A stretch of DNA of 64,000 nt from an uncultured Bacteroidales bacterium (GCA_902802815.1 CADCNQ010000021.1:1-64000); one strand, 5' to 3'; positions 16,020-25,096 are shown, counted from the first letter of the stretch. The notes: generated from the sequence alone by a model not told the origin. Made by a program: numbers and translations.

Positions 16020-16943
16020 CTATCTGCCACCGGAAAGGAGGCTGTAGAGCCTGGGGAGATAGCGGTCGGTGAGGCATGCTACAAAGAGGACGGAGATTAT
16101 CACGACAGCCGGTGCTCCGAAATATGCAATATACGGAGCATACGGATGTTGCCATTCTATCAAACATATCCGCTCTATAATGTGCAGGGGCATATAGTGC
16201 ATCGCGTATAAAAAGAAGGAATACTTGAAGAAGGAGAGTGAGGGGATGGTATGCAGTCGGTTGAACAAGTCGTAGAGACCTATGCAAAGTGATGGGCCTA
16301 TCCACTGCACGGCATTCATGCTAAAATTTGAAGGCCAATGCAAATCCCAGTAGAAAATGAAGGGGTATACGGCAATGGAGAGGATGGTAATCCAACGCGG
16401 CTGATCGTGGAACATGAAGTCCTTGTAGTGCACACCCACGTAGGCGCCGGAGAGATAGATTGGCAGCCACAGCAGAGGGCTGCAGAAAGGATGGCGGAAA
16501 ACAAGGCATATAATACATGTGACGGCCAGCCAAACTGGGAAAAGCCTTTTCTTCCTCACCATCAGCCATAAGAGAGGAGCGATGAGGGCATAGACGAAGA
16601 TGACGCCGACGTACCATAGCACGGTGTACTGGCAGGAGACGATGCCAATGAGGACATCCGTAATGCTGTCGAAGTGGAAACGGTCGCTGATGAATGAGGG
16701 AACGAGGCGTAGGGCAGCATACCACGCAAGGGCGAACAAAGAATTCCAAAGCAGATATGGCACGAGAAGACTCCTAAATCGGGTACGCAGTTTCTTCAGG
16801 AAATATGCCGGAGTATAGTTGCGGAAGAAGAGATAACCGCTAATGAAAAAGAAACAGGGTACGATGACCTCCATCACATAGCCAACAGGAACTGTGGGGC
16901 GGCTGTTGTTGGCGGCAGGAAAGGCAGGTGAGAGTGCTGCCAT
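16020..16943 (-). CDS. Acyltransferase family 3, 5' end apparently frameshifted
   Basis: The open frame from 16,943 gives 307 residues with PCFFFISGYLFF, FRSLLVPYLLWNSLF and about eight membrane helices, all typical of acyltransferase-3. It lacks the first helix with the catalytic histidine. That helix is present just upstream but in another frame: reading the minus strand from about 16,966, a second frame gives FFLALGIVWQHSHLPFLP, exactly the missing motif. A third frame holds the only upstream ATG (16,995, MKSTKIINLS). Two frame changes, near the six-T run at 16,961-16,966 and near 16,920, would rebuild a normal protein. It may be a pseudogene or a sequencing error. It is the last gene of the LtaS-like operon. 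Confidence 0.75.
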   Translation of the reverse strand: MAALSPAFPAANNSRPTVPVGYVMEVIVPCFFFISGYLFFRNYTPAYFLKKLRTRFRSLLVPYLLWNSLFALAWYAALRLVPSFISDRFHFDSITDVLIGIVSCQYTVLWYVGVIFVYALIAPLLWLMVRKKRLFPVWLAVTCIICLVFRHPFCSPLLWLPIYLSGAYVGVHYKDFMFHDQPRWITILSIAVYPFIFYWDLHWPSNFSMNAVQWIGPSLCIGLYDLFNRLHTIPSLSFFKYSFFLYAMHYMPLHIIERICLIEWQHPYAPYIAYFGAPAVVIISVLFVACLTDRYLPRLYSLLSGGR

Positions 16944-17011
16944 ACGATGCCCAATGCGAGAAAAAACTCAGATTTATGATTTTTGTAGATTTCATCGGCA
17001 GAATATTTGCG

Positions 17012-17851
17012 TTACTGACCAATTAGACGGAACCAATGGTCGAACTTTTTGAAGTCGTCCTCCGAGAGCGTCTCAGCCTTTGACCTGTCCATGCGGCACA
17101 AGGGTATATCTCGATACATAGCGGCTACAAGCGAGAAAGTACTGGGCGGACCGATGATTGCATCGCACTCGGAGAGCATGAAGAGATCCTCCGGAGGATT
17201 GCCACCGAGCAGATGCACAGAGACAGAGCTCTCCTCCGTATCGGATTTTACCAGCAGTTCCATACGCTCCGCCGTGAGAGTTGCGTCATTGGTGGAGATA
17301 TACACGTGAACCTTCTCCCTGGGATGCATGCGAAGGAAGGCCTTGATATAGGAGGCATAAGTGAGGTCATCGTAAAAGAAATGGCCGTCTGCCCACTGGG
17401 CATAATCGCCCCGGCGCACATGAAGTCCCAGTCGCACTCCCTTGCCCTCGTCGAGAATGCGCATCTTGGCCTGTACGGGCAGCGTGTATGCTTCGTCGAT
17501 GCGGAAGAGTTCACATATCTCGCTGCGGTATTTCAGGAAAAGCTCGTAGTGGCGCACCTCCCATCCGGCCACCACCACGGTGTTGTGCTTCTCTACAAAT
17601 CGGTCGAGCGCTTCGCGGTCGCACCCCGGCTTGTAGGCCGCCGTGGGAATCAGACGCAGCGCTGCGGCAATCTTCACCAGTAGATAGAGAGTGAAGTTGG
17701 TGTGCCTTGTGTGGCGTATGTGGAAATACGGATACTTGTAGGAGAAACGCATGGAAAGCACATGCCTCCCGTGTTCTCGTCCGTAGGCGTAAACGTGGGC
17801 GAACTGCAACAGGTTGTTGCACATCTGGCTTTTGTCTCTGGCAAATATCAT
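17012..17851 (-). CDS. GT11-like fucosyltransferase family protein
   Basis: A 279-residue protein related to alpha-1,2-fucosyltransferases (GT11) and the wider fucosyltransferase superfamily. LHVRRGDY (residues 143-150) is the GDP-fucose-binding HxRRxD motif, and IIGPPSTFSLVAAM (about 232-245) matches the GT11 'STFSWW' region. The N-terminal CNNLLQFAHVYAYGREHG corresponds to the 'GNQMFQYA' start of GT11 enzymes but has lost the usual Gly and Met. It is coupled by ATGA to the DUF6492-type gene. It probably adds a deoxyhexose to a surface glycan in the cytoplasm. Divergence from classic GT11 makes the donor uncertain. Confidence 0.78.
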   Translation of the reverse strand: MIFARDKSQMCNNLLQFAHVYAYGREHGRHVLSMRFSYKYPYFHIRHTRHTNFTLYLLVKIAAALRLIPTAAYKPGCDREALDRFVEKHNTVVVAGWEVRHYELFLKYRSEICELFRIDEAYTLPVQAKMRILDEGKGVRLGLHVRRGDYAQWADGHFFYDDLTYASYIKAFLRMHPREKVHVYISTNDATLTAERMELLVKSDTEESSVSVHLLGGNPPEDLFMLSECDAIIGPPSTFSLVAAMYRDIPLCRMDRSKAETLSEDDFKKFDHWFRLIGQ

Positions 17852-18657
17852 CGGTTTTCTTTCATGTATTGCGGAAATGTGAGTGAGGCGCGGGAAGCGG
17901 CATATCTCTTGGCAAGTGTGTCGTAGTCGGCCATCTGCTTGTTGGGCAGTCGCTTCTGAAGCCAGGGACGCAGGAGTTTTTTCTGCACGAAATTGCCATA
18001 GAGTTCAAACTCAGAGAAGCCCGAGCCCTGTGTTCTGTCGTAGGAATCGAGCACCACTTCCCACCAGGACTTCGCTCCTCCGTTTTCAAGGCGTTGGTGG
18101 AGTTTCTTCAGGCAGTCCTTTGTGAACAGCATCTTGTGTGCCACGTAGGAAAGGTCGGAGAGTGCCAGTTCCGGTATGAGCCGGTGTATGTTTTCGTAAT
18201 AAGGTTGGTGGCACTCGTAACTCATATAGAAAACCGTCTCACCCTCCTTCGAGAGGAATACGTGGGGGCGGATGAGGATGTGGTCTGCATCAATGCAAAG
18301 ATAGTGGCGGCAAGTGCCGATGTTGCCGCTCAGTTTGATGAACTGCTGAAAAAGCCATCCGCTGCGTTCTCCGAGGTTGAGCGCTTTGGGACCGAAGCCC
18401 AATACTGTGCTCTCTTCCACAAAGGCAAGCCCGTGCTCCGTACAGAAAAGCTTCACACGCTCGTCATCGGGGGAGACGAGATAAATATTCTCTATGGGGT
18501 GTTGCACCTGCCTTTTCACACCCTCGATGCAGAGCGGCAGTGTACCCAGGTCTTTTGCTATGACAGGTATCACCACGTCAATAGGTTCCCCGGAGGGAGC
18601 GACAGGAGGAAATGTCTTCCAGGAGAAGAGCCGATATCGTAGTTCACGCCATGTCAT
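17848..18657 (-). CDS. DUF6492-type glycosyltransferase-like protein
   Basis: A 269-residue protein resembling the DUF6492 family. Visible motifs are IDVVIPVIAKDLGTLPLCIEG at the start of a GT-A-like fold, LCIDADHILIRP near residue 118 as a probable DxD metal site, and GSGFSEFELYGNFV near residue 215, which is characteristic of the family. It has no membrane segment. The gene overlaps both neighbours by four bases (ATGA) within a run that begins with two LtaS-like phosphoglycerol transferases. A role as a glycosyltransferase for the same surface polymer is likely, but no member's reaction is known to me with confidence. Confidence 0.75.
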   Translation of the reverse strand: MTWRELRYRLFSWKTFPPVAPSGEPIDVVIPVIAKDLGTLPLCIEGVKRQVQHPIENIYLVSPDDERVKLFCTEHGLAFVEESTVLGFGPKALNLGERSGWLFQQFIKLSGNIGTCRHYLCIDADHILIRPHVFLSKEGETVFYMSYECHQPYYENIHRLIPELALSDLSYVAHKMLFTKDCLKKLHQRLENGGAKSWWEVVLDSYDRTQGSGFSEFELYGNFVQKKLLRPWLQKRLPNKQMADYDTLAKRYAASRASLTFPQYMKENR

Positions 18658-20462
18658 AGTTCGTCTGCCATCTTATATAGTTTCTGGTAATAGGCTTTGA
18701 GAGTCCGGAGCGCCAAATCTTCCTGTTCCTGCGGATATGTGGAGAGCATCGTACGCTGGAAACTGTTGTCCCAGATGATGGCACCTCCCTCTCTCACCAT
18801 ACCAACAGCGTCGGGTACAGCAAATACAGCGTAGTGAGGTGTTCCGGCATCAAAGATGTCTTTCGACCAGGGGAACTCATCGTGTCTGAGTCCCAGGAGT
18901 CCCAGCAGGGTGGCCGTGATGTCGGCCTGCGAGCACAGTGTCTCCACACGGCAGGGTGTCCTCACCACGCCTCCCGTGAAGATGAGCGGCAGGTCGTAGT
19001 GTTCCAGTGTGTAGTTGTTCACCACTGTCGGAAAGCATCCCTGATGGTCGGGAAGGATGACGACGAGTGTTTCTCCCCAGTCGCTGCTTTCCTTGAGTTT
19101 CTCCACGAAACGCCCGAGACATGAATCTGCGTAGTGGAAGGCATTCAGCACTTTGTCGTCCATCGCGTGGTGGTCGGGCACATCGAAAGGTTCATGACTG
19201 CTGGATGTCTGCACCACACTCAAACTCCTTTCCCCGCATGTCCCGATGAATTCCTTTGCAGCGCGGTCAAAGACCGGACCGTCGGCTACGCCCCATTTCC
19301 CGGTGCGCAGTTTCTTTGGGAAACTCTTGTCGGAAACGATATCCTGAAAACCGGCTGCCACGAGATACGAGCGCATATTACTGAAGTTGGTGTCTCCTCC
19401 GTAATAGTAGTATGTGTGGAAACCGTCATTCTTCAGCACAGAGGCAATGGACGGCAACTTGGCATTCTTGCTGGGCTGATCCATAAGCGAGTAGGTGGGG
19501 AATGCCGGTATGGAACTCAGCACGCTCACCAGCGCACGGTCGGTGCGCATCGTGTTGCCGTATAATTCCGTGAAGTAGATTCCCTCTCCGGCCAACTGCT
19601 CAAGTTGCGGCACAACCTCCTTCACCAGTCCGGCTTCTTCCATCAGTTGGGTGGAGAAACTCTCCAATATTACCATCACAATTCTGTTAGGGCGGCGGAG
19701 GAACAGCGAGTCGCGCCGGTTGCCATCCGTGCTGTCGCTCCGTTGATTGAGTTCACAGAGCAACGAATCGGACTCCTCGTCTGTCATGAAGCGGTAGAGA
19801 GAGGCAAGATCAGTCTGGTGGGACGCACTCTCGATGAAGCAGAAGACGGGATTCACGGCAGCGTGATTCAGTCGCATGTTTTCCGAGAAATAAACAGTTC
19901 CGGTGTGGTTTGTGCCGGTTCCTACACCGCCTCTGATGGGCAGTATGAGTGCCACCGTGAGAACGAATGTTGCTATCCGGTATGCTCTGGTTTTCGCAGG
20001 GATGTATCGCGGACGGGCCAGATATACAGCCGTTGTGATGACTGCAATTCCCACCGCAGCCGCCAGCATTTGCAGCGGAGTGACGGATGCCATTGCGTCG
20101 GCGGGCGATGTGGTCAGATAGAGCACGGGAGTGTAGTCCAGAGGGAATCCCCACGGACCGTAGAGCCCCAGATTTGACACAATGGCGAGGGCGTATATAG
20201 CCGCAATAACGATGAAATATGCGTTCCACAGCAATTTCATTCCCCGCCGTTCGCGCAGCAGGAGCATCAAAGCGGGTGTGATGGTAAGATATCCCGCTAT
20301 GGCGATGTCCAGTTTGAGAGCATAGAGCAGGACGAGTACCCGCTCCAAGTGTGTGGCATCGCTCAGCAGTTCGTGGTAGATGGCGAGAAAGAGCAGATGT
20401 CCGAGTGTTCCCGTCAGTGTCCACAGGATGAATGTGTGAAAGAAAGTTCTTATAGTCTTCAT
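18654..20462 (-). CDS. LTA synthase-like phosphoglycerol/phosphoethanolamine transferase (Thr type)
   Basis: A 602-residue protein of the alkaline phosphatase superfamily with five N-terminal membrane helices (about residues 1-175) and a periplasmic sulfatase-fold domain. Metal-site segments are MVILESFSTQLMEE (about 257-270), YGNTMRTDRALVSVLSSIP with the probable threonine nucleophile, and VVILPDHQG. LtaS, MdoB and related enzymes move sn-glycerol-1-phosphate or phosphoethanolamine from phospholipid to glycolipids or glycans. In a Gram-negative such a protein probably decorates a periplasmic glycan or LPS. The gene is coupled by ATGA to a paralogue upstream. The substrate is not determinable. 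Confidence 0.88.
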   Translation of the reverse strand: MKTIRTFFHTFILWTLTGTLGHLLFLAIYHELLSDATHLERVLVLLYALKLDIAIAGYLTITPALMLLLRERRGMKLLWNAYFIVIAAIYALAIVSNLGLYGPWGFPLDYTPVLYLTTSPADAMASVTPLQMLAAAVGIAVITTAVYLARPRYIPAKTRAYRIATFVLTVALILPIRGGVGTGTNHTGTVYFSENMRLNHAAVNPVFCFIESASHQTDLASLYRFMTDEESDSLLCELNQRSDSTDGNRRDSLFLRRPNRIVMVILESFSTQLMEEAGLVKEVVPQLEQLAGEGIYFTELYGNTMRTDRALVSVLSSIPAFPTYSLMDQPSKNAKLPSIASVLKNDGFHTYYYYGGDTNFSNMRSYLVAAGFQDIVSDKSFPKKLRTGKWGVADGPVFDRAAKEFIGTCGERSLSVVQTSSSHEPFDVPDHHAMDDKVLNAFHYADSCLGRFVEKLKESSDWGETLVVILPDHQGCFPTVVNNYTLEHYDLPLIFTGGVVRTPCRVETLCSQADITATLLGLLGLRHDEFPWSKDIFDAGTPHYAVFAVPDAVGMVREGGAIIWDNSFQRTMLSTYPQEQEDLALRTLKAYYQKLYKMADEL

Positions 20463-22276
20463 TGTCCGATTATCAGTTTGTCAGCTATCATGCGTTGCAT
20501 ATAACTCTGTTCGATGGCACGTTTGAGCCGTTCGTCGCCGCCCTGCATCTGCAGACTTCCCTGCCATGTGACGGCCCACAGGAGCGAGTCGGGGGTGGTG
20601 AGTACGTCCTGTCCGAAAGCGATGTATTCCCGCTGGTGCCCCACTGCCGACAGGACCGTCGGCATGATGTCTATCTGTTGCACAGGCCCTTCCCTGCGTT
20701 CTGCCATGAAGGCTTTTCCCGACGGGTCGTAGAAGATGACGGGTACGCGGAATAGTCCCCATGGTGTCTGGTACTCTTCGTGCGAGGTGGCGTTGGTGTG
20801 GTCGCCTGTCAGGACGAATATGGTGTTGTCGTACCACGGTTGTTTCCGGGCTGTCTCAAAAAACTTTCTTAGCGACCAGTCGAGATATCTCATGCAGTGG
20901 TGCATCGAGTTGGCGGGGTCTTCGGGGAATCGCTCCCGGTATGCTTCGGGTATGTGATAAGGATGGTGGCTCGATGCTGTGAACACTGCCGCAATGAAAG
21001 GTCTCGTCCCACCGGCAGAGATGTCCGTGAGTTGCAGTGCCATGAACTGCAGGAACGGTTCGTCCCAGATGGCCCACATGCCGTCGAACTCCTCCTCTCC
21101 GCGGAACCGGCTGTCGGCATCAAACTCCGTGCGTCCGTAGTAGCGTGTAAAACCGCTGTTCCTTGCAAAGGCCTCAAATCCCATCGAACCGTTCTCCGCG
21201 CCGTGGAAAAATGCGGTCTCATAGCCATCCCAGGCAAGTTCCCGTGCAAGTCCTCCCACGCGGTTCATTGCCGCAGGAGTAAGCAGGAACGGTTCGCCCA
21301 TCATCGGTATGGAGGAGAGCACAGAGGGCATTCCGTCGATACTTTTGCGCCCGTTGGCATAGTTTTCCCTGAAGGTGAGACTTACGTTGCATAGCGAGTC
21401 GAGAAACGGGGTCTGACCCTCGTAGTCGTTGTAGAATCCGAAGTATTCCTGCCCCATACTCTCGCATATCATCACCACGACATTCTGCCGCGTCGGTTGT
21501 CTGTCGCTCTTCGGATGCACAGGGGAATAGATGTCATCGAGAGCCTCCTGTGTGTAGTATCCCGGATCGTGAAACACCGCCTTGCCCCAGGTTCTTATAA
21601 TTGAGAAGGGCGTGTTGAGCACTGCGGCAGCTTGCGCAGGTGTGCTGGCGTATTGGAACGCATTTGATATGGTGATGGGGCGCACGGCCTTGGTCCATCC
21701 GCCTCTCATGCCGGCTATCGACAGCGGTATGTAGAGGGCGAGAAGGATGAGACTTCCCGCAGCGCTTTTTATTCGGCTTGTCTTCTCCCAGACAAAGGCT
21801 TTCACGGGGCGGTATATCTTCCACGTGGCCCATATCATCGCAATTCCGGTCAGTACGACATACCAGTGTCTCACCGTCTCTGTCAGAAAGATTTTCAGAA
21901 GGTTGCCTTCATTGGAGAATTCGCTGAAAACGGTTGCTGTGGTGCGTCGTCCCGTGTAGGGGAAATATGCCACATCGCAGAGGTTGGTGATGATGCCCAG
22001 CAGAAGTGCCGCCATGTACAGCATTCGCAGGGTGTTGCGATATCCTCTCTGCGTCTTCCACGTTGCGGGCGCGGGCATCAGAACCAACAGAGCGTAGGGT
22101 GCCAGCAGATAGAGAAGGGCGGAGGTGTCAAACATCCAGCATCCCTCACACATCCTCCAGAAGGCATCTCCTCCGTTCACGGCAATGAGCCCCCAGTGCT
22201 CGGCAACGAACACCAGGCGACACATCATAAAAATGATGTATGCCCAGATAAAATTGAATATGAAAGAGCGTATCAC
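20459..22276 (-). CDS. LTA synthase-like phosphoglycerol/phosphoethanolamine transferase (Ser type)
   Basis: A 605-residue paralogue of the next gene with the same plan: about five N-terminal membrane helices, then the catalytic domain with VVMICESMGQEYFGFY (about residues 275-290), YANGRKSIDGMPSVLSSIP and VFVLTGDHTN. At the nucleophile position the motif shows Lys-Ser rather than the Arg-Thr of its partner. The start is GTG at 22,276, five bases after a -7 box, which again implies a leaderless or nearly leaderless message. It leads an operon of five genes down to 16,020. Two adjacent enzymes suggest initiation and elongation, or two different targets. Confidence 0.88.
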   Translation of the reverse strand: MIRSFIFNFIWAYIIFMMCRLVFVAEHWGLIAVNGGDAFWRMCEGCWMFDTSALLYLLAPYALLVLMPAPATWKTQRGYRNTLRMLYMAALLLGIITNLCDVAYFPYTGRRTTATVFSEFSNEGNLLKIFLTETVRHWYVVLTGIAMIWATWKIYRPVKAFVWEKTSRIKSAAGSLILLALYIPLSIAGMRGGWTKAVRPITISNAFQYASTPAQAAAVLNTPFSIIRTWGKAVFHDPGYYTQEALDDIYSPVHPKSDRQPTRQNVVVMICESMGQEYFGFYNDYEGQTPFLDSLCNVSLTFRENYANGRKSIDGMPSVLSSIPMMGEPFLLTPAAMNRVGGLARELAWDGYETAFFHGAENGSMGFEAFARNSGFTRYYGRTEFDADSRFRGEEEFDGMWAIWDEPFLQFMALQLTDISAGGTRPFIAAVFTASSHHPYHIPEAYRERFPEDPANSMHHCMRYLDWSLRKFFETARKQPWYDNTIFVLTGDHTNATSHEEYQTPWGLFRVPVIFYDPSGKAFMAERREGPVQQIDIMPTVLSAVGHQREYIAFGQDVLTTPDSLLWAVTWQGSLQMQGGDERLKRAIEQSYMQRMIADKLIIGQ

Positions 22277-22281
22277 AGGTG

Positions 22282-22289
22282 CAAAATTA
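22282..22289 (-). promoter_or_regulatory. -7 promoter box of the LtaS-like operon
   Basis: TAATTTTG on the minus strand (22,289 to 22,282) fits TAnnTTTG. The GTG start at 22,276 follows after five bases. No convincing -33 element is seen. It is divergent from the promoter of the ABC exporter gene. Confidence 0.5.
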
Positions 22290-22330
22290 GCAAAAACTTC
22301 TGAGTTCGGAGAGCACGCACATCAGTTTTT

Positions 22331-22360
22331 TTGTAATGTGAGATATTTTTGCTACTTTTG
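22331..22360 (+). promoter_or_regulatory. Promoter of the MsbA-like gene
   Basis: A TTG -33 element at 22,331-22,333, a 19-base spacer and the -7 box TACTTTTG at 22,353-22,360 match the Bacteroidetes consensus. The ATG at 22,381 leaves a leader of roughly 15 bases. Confidence 0.75.
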
Positions 22361-22380
22361 CGTCCAAATTGTAATGTGAT

Positions 22381-24216
22381 ATGCTGAAACATTTCTTTTC
22401 CATCATGGCGCGATATTTGCGTCCTTACCGCAAATACCTCGTTTGGTCTGTTCTCTTGAATTTCTTCTCACAGTGGATGAATGTATTCTCGTTCGTCGTA
22501 CTGATACCTATCCTGAACATCCTCTTCAAGATAGACCAGACGGTGTATGAATACCGCGAGATTGACTGGAGCCATATCACCAAGGACGACATCATCAACA
22601 ACGGTTACGCATGGTGTCAGGAGATGATAACCGCTCACGGTGCATTCATCACACTGGTCATCATGGGTGTCGCGCTCATCGTGATGACCGGTATCAAGAC
22701 TGCCGGTTATTTTGCATCTTCAGCTGTCATGGTGCCTCTTCGCACAGGTGTCGTACGCGATATCCGTATCCAGGTTTATAAAAAGGTGCTCAAGCTTCCT
22801 CTGGGTTTCTTCACAGAAGAGAAAAAAGGCGATATTATCGCTCGTATGAGTGCCGATGTGCAGGTGGTGGAAGGTTCCATCACAAGCAGTATTGATATGC
22901 TCATCCGTCAGCCGATAGCCATTCTCGTATGTTTTGTCACGCTGTTCACCGTTTCATGGCAGCTCACCCTCTTTGTGCTGGTTGTGGCTCCGGTGGCAGG
23001 ATGGATTATGGGTATTGTTTCCCGCAAACTGAAGGCTCAGAGCGGTAAGGTGCAGGGACAGTGGGGCGATATCATCGCGCAACTCGACGAGACACTGGGC
23101 GGACTTCGCATCATCAAGGCCTTCATCGCAGAGGAGAAGATGACAAGGCGTTTCGTGTTTGTCAATGATGAATACCGCCGTGCTATGAGCGAAATGGTGA
23201 TTCGCCAGAATGCCGCGCATCCCATGTCCGAGTTTCTCGGCACCATCATCATCGTCATCGTGCTGTGGTTTGGCGGTTTCCTGATTCTCAAGGGGTCAAA
23301 CCTCATCGATGCCTCCACGTTTATCTTCTATATGGTGATTCTCTATTCTGTCATCAATCCTCTTAAGGAGCTCTCCCGAGCCACCTATCAGGTGCCTCTC
23401 GGACTGGCTTCCATGGACCGTATCGACTTCATCCTCAAGGCGGAGAACCCCATCAAGGAACTTCCCAACGCCAAGGAGATAAAGAGCTTTGAGAAGGGTG
23501 TGGAGTTCAAGCATGTCTCTTTTTCGTATATTGAAGGACGTCCCGTGCTGAAGGACATTAACATCTTTGTGGAGAAGGGCAAGACGATAGCTCTCGTCGG
23601 ACAGTCGGGTTCCGGCAAGTCCACTCTTGTCGACCTCGTACCGCGCTATCACGATATCAAGGAGGGTGAAGTGCTCATCGACGGCGAGAACATCAAGAAT
23701 GTCACAATATCTTCCCTCCGCTCGCTCATCGGCAACGTGAATCAGGAGGCGATACTCTTCAACGACACGTTCTACAACAATATCACCTTCGGTGTGGAGA
23801 ATGCCACGATGGAACAGGTCATCGAGGCTGCCAAGATAGCCAATGCACACGACTTCATCATGGAGTCGGAACACGGCTACAACACGATGATAGGCGACCG
23901 CGGCGGCCGTCTCTCCGGCGGGCAGCGTCAGCGTGTGTCCATAGCACGAGCCATCCTTAAGAATCCTCCCATCCTCATTCTCGACGAGGCCACCTCGGCA
24001 CTCGACACGGAGTCGGAACGTCTCGTGCAGGAAGCTTTGGAGCGACTCATGAAGTCGCGCACCACCATCGCCATTGCTCACCGTCTCTCCACGATTAAAA
24101 ATGCGGATGAGATTTGCGTCCTATACGAAGGTGAGATAGTGGAGCGAGGCACCCACGAAGAGCTCCTTGCCCTCGACGGATACTATAAGAAACTCAATGA
24201 TATGCAACAATTGTAA
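22381..24216 (+). CDS. ABC exporter, MsbA-like (ATP-binding/permease fusion)
   Basis: A 611-residue type IV ABC half-transporter: six membrane helices in residues 1-330, then one nucleotide-binding domain. Walker A GQSGSGKST is at about 407-415, the signature LSGGQRQR at about 512-519, and Walker B ILILDEATSALD at about 532-543, followed by the H-loop AIAHRLS. Length and layout fit MsbA, the lipid A-core flippase, and the neighbouring LPS-related genes support that role, although other lipid or drug exporters of this class look alike. It has its own promoter and is followed after 12 bases by the SIMPL gene. Confidence 0.93.
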   Translation: MLKHFFSIMARYLRPYRKYLVWSVLLNFFSQWMNVFSFVVLIPILNILFKIDQTVYEYREIDWSHITKDDIINNGYAWCQEMITAHGAFITLVIMGVALIVMTGIKTAGYFASSAVMVPLRTGVVRDIRIQVYKKVLKLPLGFFTEEKKGDIIARMSADVQVVEGSITSSIDMLIRQPIAILVCFVTLFTVSWQLTLFVLVVAPVAGWIMGIVSRKLKAQSGKVQGQWGDIIAQLDETLGGLRIIKAFIAEEKMTRRFVFVNDEYRRAMSEMVIRQNAAHPMSEFLGTIIIVIVLWFGGFLILKGSNLIDASTFIFYMVILYSVINPLKELSRATYQVPLGLASMDRIDFILKAENPIKELPNAKEIKSFEKGVEFKHVSFSYIEGRPVLKDINIFVEKGKTIALVGQSGSGKSTLVDLVPRYHDIKEGEVLIDGENIKNVTISSLRSLIGNVNQEAILFNDTFYNNITFGVENATMEQVIEAAKIANAHDFIMESEHGYNTMIGDRGGRLSGGQRQRVSIARAILKNPPILILDEATSALDTESERLVQEALERLMKSRTTIAIAHRLSTIKNADEICVLYEGEIVERGTHEELLALDGYYKKLNDMQQL

Positions 24217-24228
24217 AAATATATAATT

Positions 24229-24945
24229 ATGGAAACGCTGAAAGAACAGAAACTGCTGATTCCATCGATTGTTATTGCAATCGGTCTGTGTGTGTTGGGC
24301 TTTTGCGTCAAGAGCGGTGTGGAGCGCTTTAAGACACTGGATCATCATGTCACAGTGAAAGGTCTGTGTGAAAGGGAAGTCCCTGCCAACAAGGTGACGT
24401 GGCCTCTCACATACAAGGAACTGGGTAACGACCCTTCGGAAATGTACGAACTCATCGAGAAGAAGAACAAAAAGGTGGTGGCTTTTCTCAAGGCTGCGGG
24501 ACTCTCCGACAGTGAGATAAGCGTGAATCCTCCTACGATACGCGACCGCCAGGCTGACAACTACGGTAACGAGATAATGACCTATCGTTACAAGGCCTCG
24601 TGTGTCATCACGGTGACATCTACGGATGTTGACAAGGTGAGAGCGCTGATGAACCGTCAGTCGGAACTGATGAAGCAGGGCATAGCCCTTGTCACGGAGG
24701 AGTACGGTGGTCAGGAAATCCGCTATGAGTTCACAGGACTGATGGACATCAAGACCGAAATGGTGGAGGAAGCTATGGCTAATGCCCGTAAGACAGCAGA
24801 GCAGTTTGCAGAGGATACCGATGCCGATATAGAAGGCGTTATTTCCGCTCAGCAGGGACAGTTCAGCATTGAGGACAGAGATCCCTACACTCCTTATATA
24901 AAGCGCGTGCGCGTGGTGACCACCGTCGACTACGGCATTCGTTAA
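24229..24945 (+). CDS. SIMPL (DUF541) domain protein
   Basis: A 238-residue protein with one N-terminal membrane anchor (IPSIVIAIGLCVLGFCVKSGV, about residues 11-31) and a periplasmic SIMPL/DUF541 domain. Family features are VTVKGLCEREVPANKVTWPLTYK, AGLSDSEISVNPPTIRDR, and the repeated helix segment MVEEAMANARKTAEQFAEDT before a hydrophilic end. SIMPL proteins are periplasmic or membrane-anchored and are linked to envelope stress in some bacteria; no enzymatic activity is established. The gene is cotranscribed with the exporter and is followed by a clear terminator. Confidence 0.9.
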   Translation: METLKEQKLLIPSIVIAIGLCVLGFCVKSGVERFKTLDHHVTVKGLCEREVPANKVTWPLTYKELGNDPSEMYELIEKKNKKVVAFLKAAGLSDSEISVNPPTIRDRQADNYGNEIMTYRYKASCVITVTSTDVDKVRALMNRQSELMKQGIALVTEEYGGQEIRYEFTGLMDIKTEMVEEAMANARKTAEQFAEDTDADIEGVISAQQGQFSIEDRDPYTPYIKRVRVVTTVDYGIR

Positions 24946-24981
24946 TGTAGGCAACAACGTTATTTTTATTTCTTTTACATC

Positions 24982-25014
24982 AAACGGTCGCCTTTTCGGG
25001 CGGCCGTTTTTTTC
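24982..25014 (+). terminator. Rho-independent terminator after the SIMPL gene
   Basis: An 11-base stem (AAACGGTCGCC against GGCGGCCGTTT, one G-T pair) with a six-base loop is followed directly by a T-rich run. It ends the exporter-SIMPL operon. Confidence 0.9.
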
Positions 25015-25096
25015 TTTTTCCTATACTGGCGCGTAAAACATCTCCACGTAAGTGGTCTCAGAGACTTATTTTCTCTCGGTCATTAGTCGGGATTTT

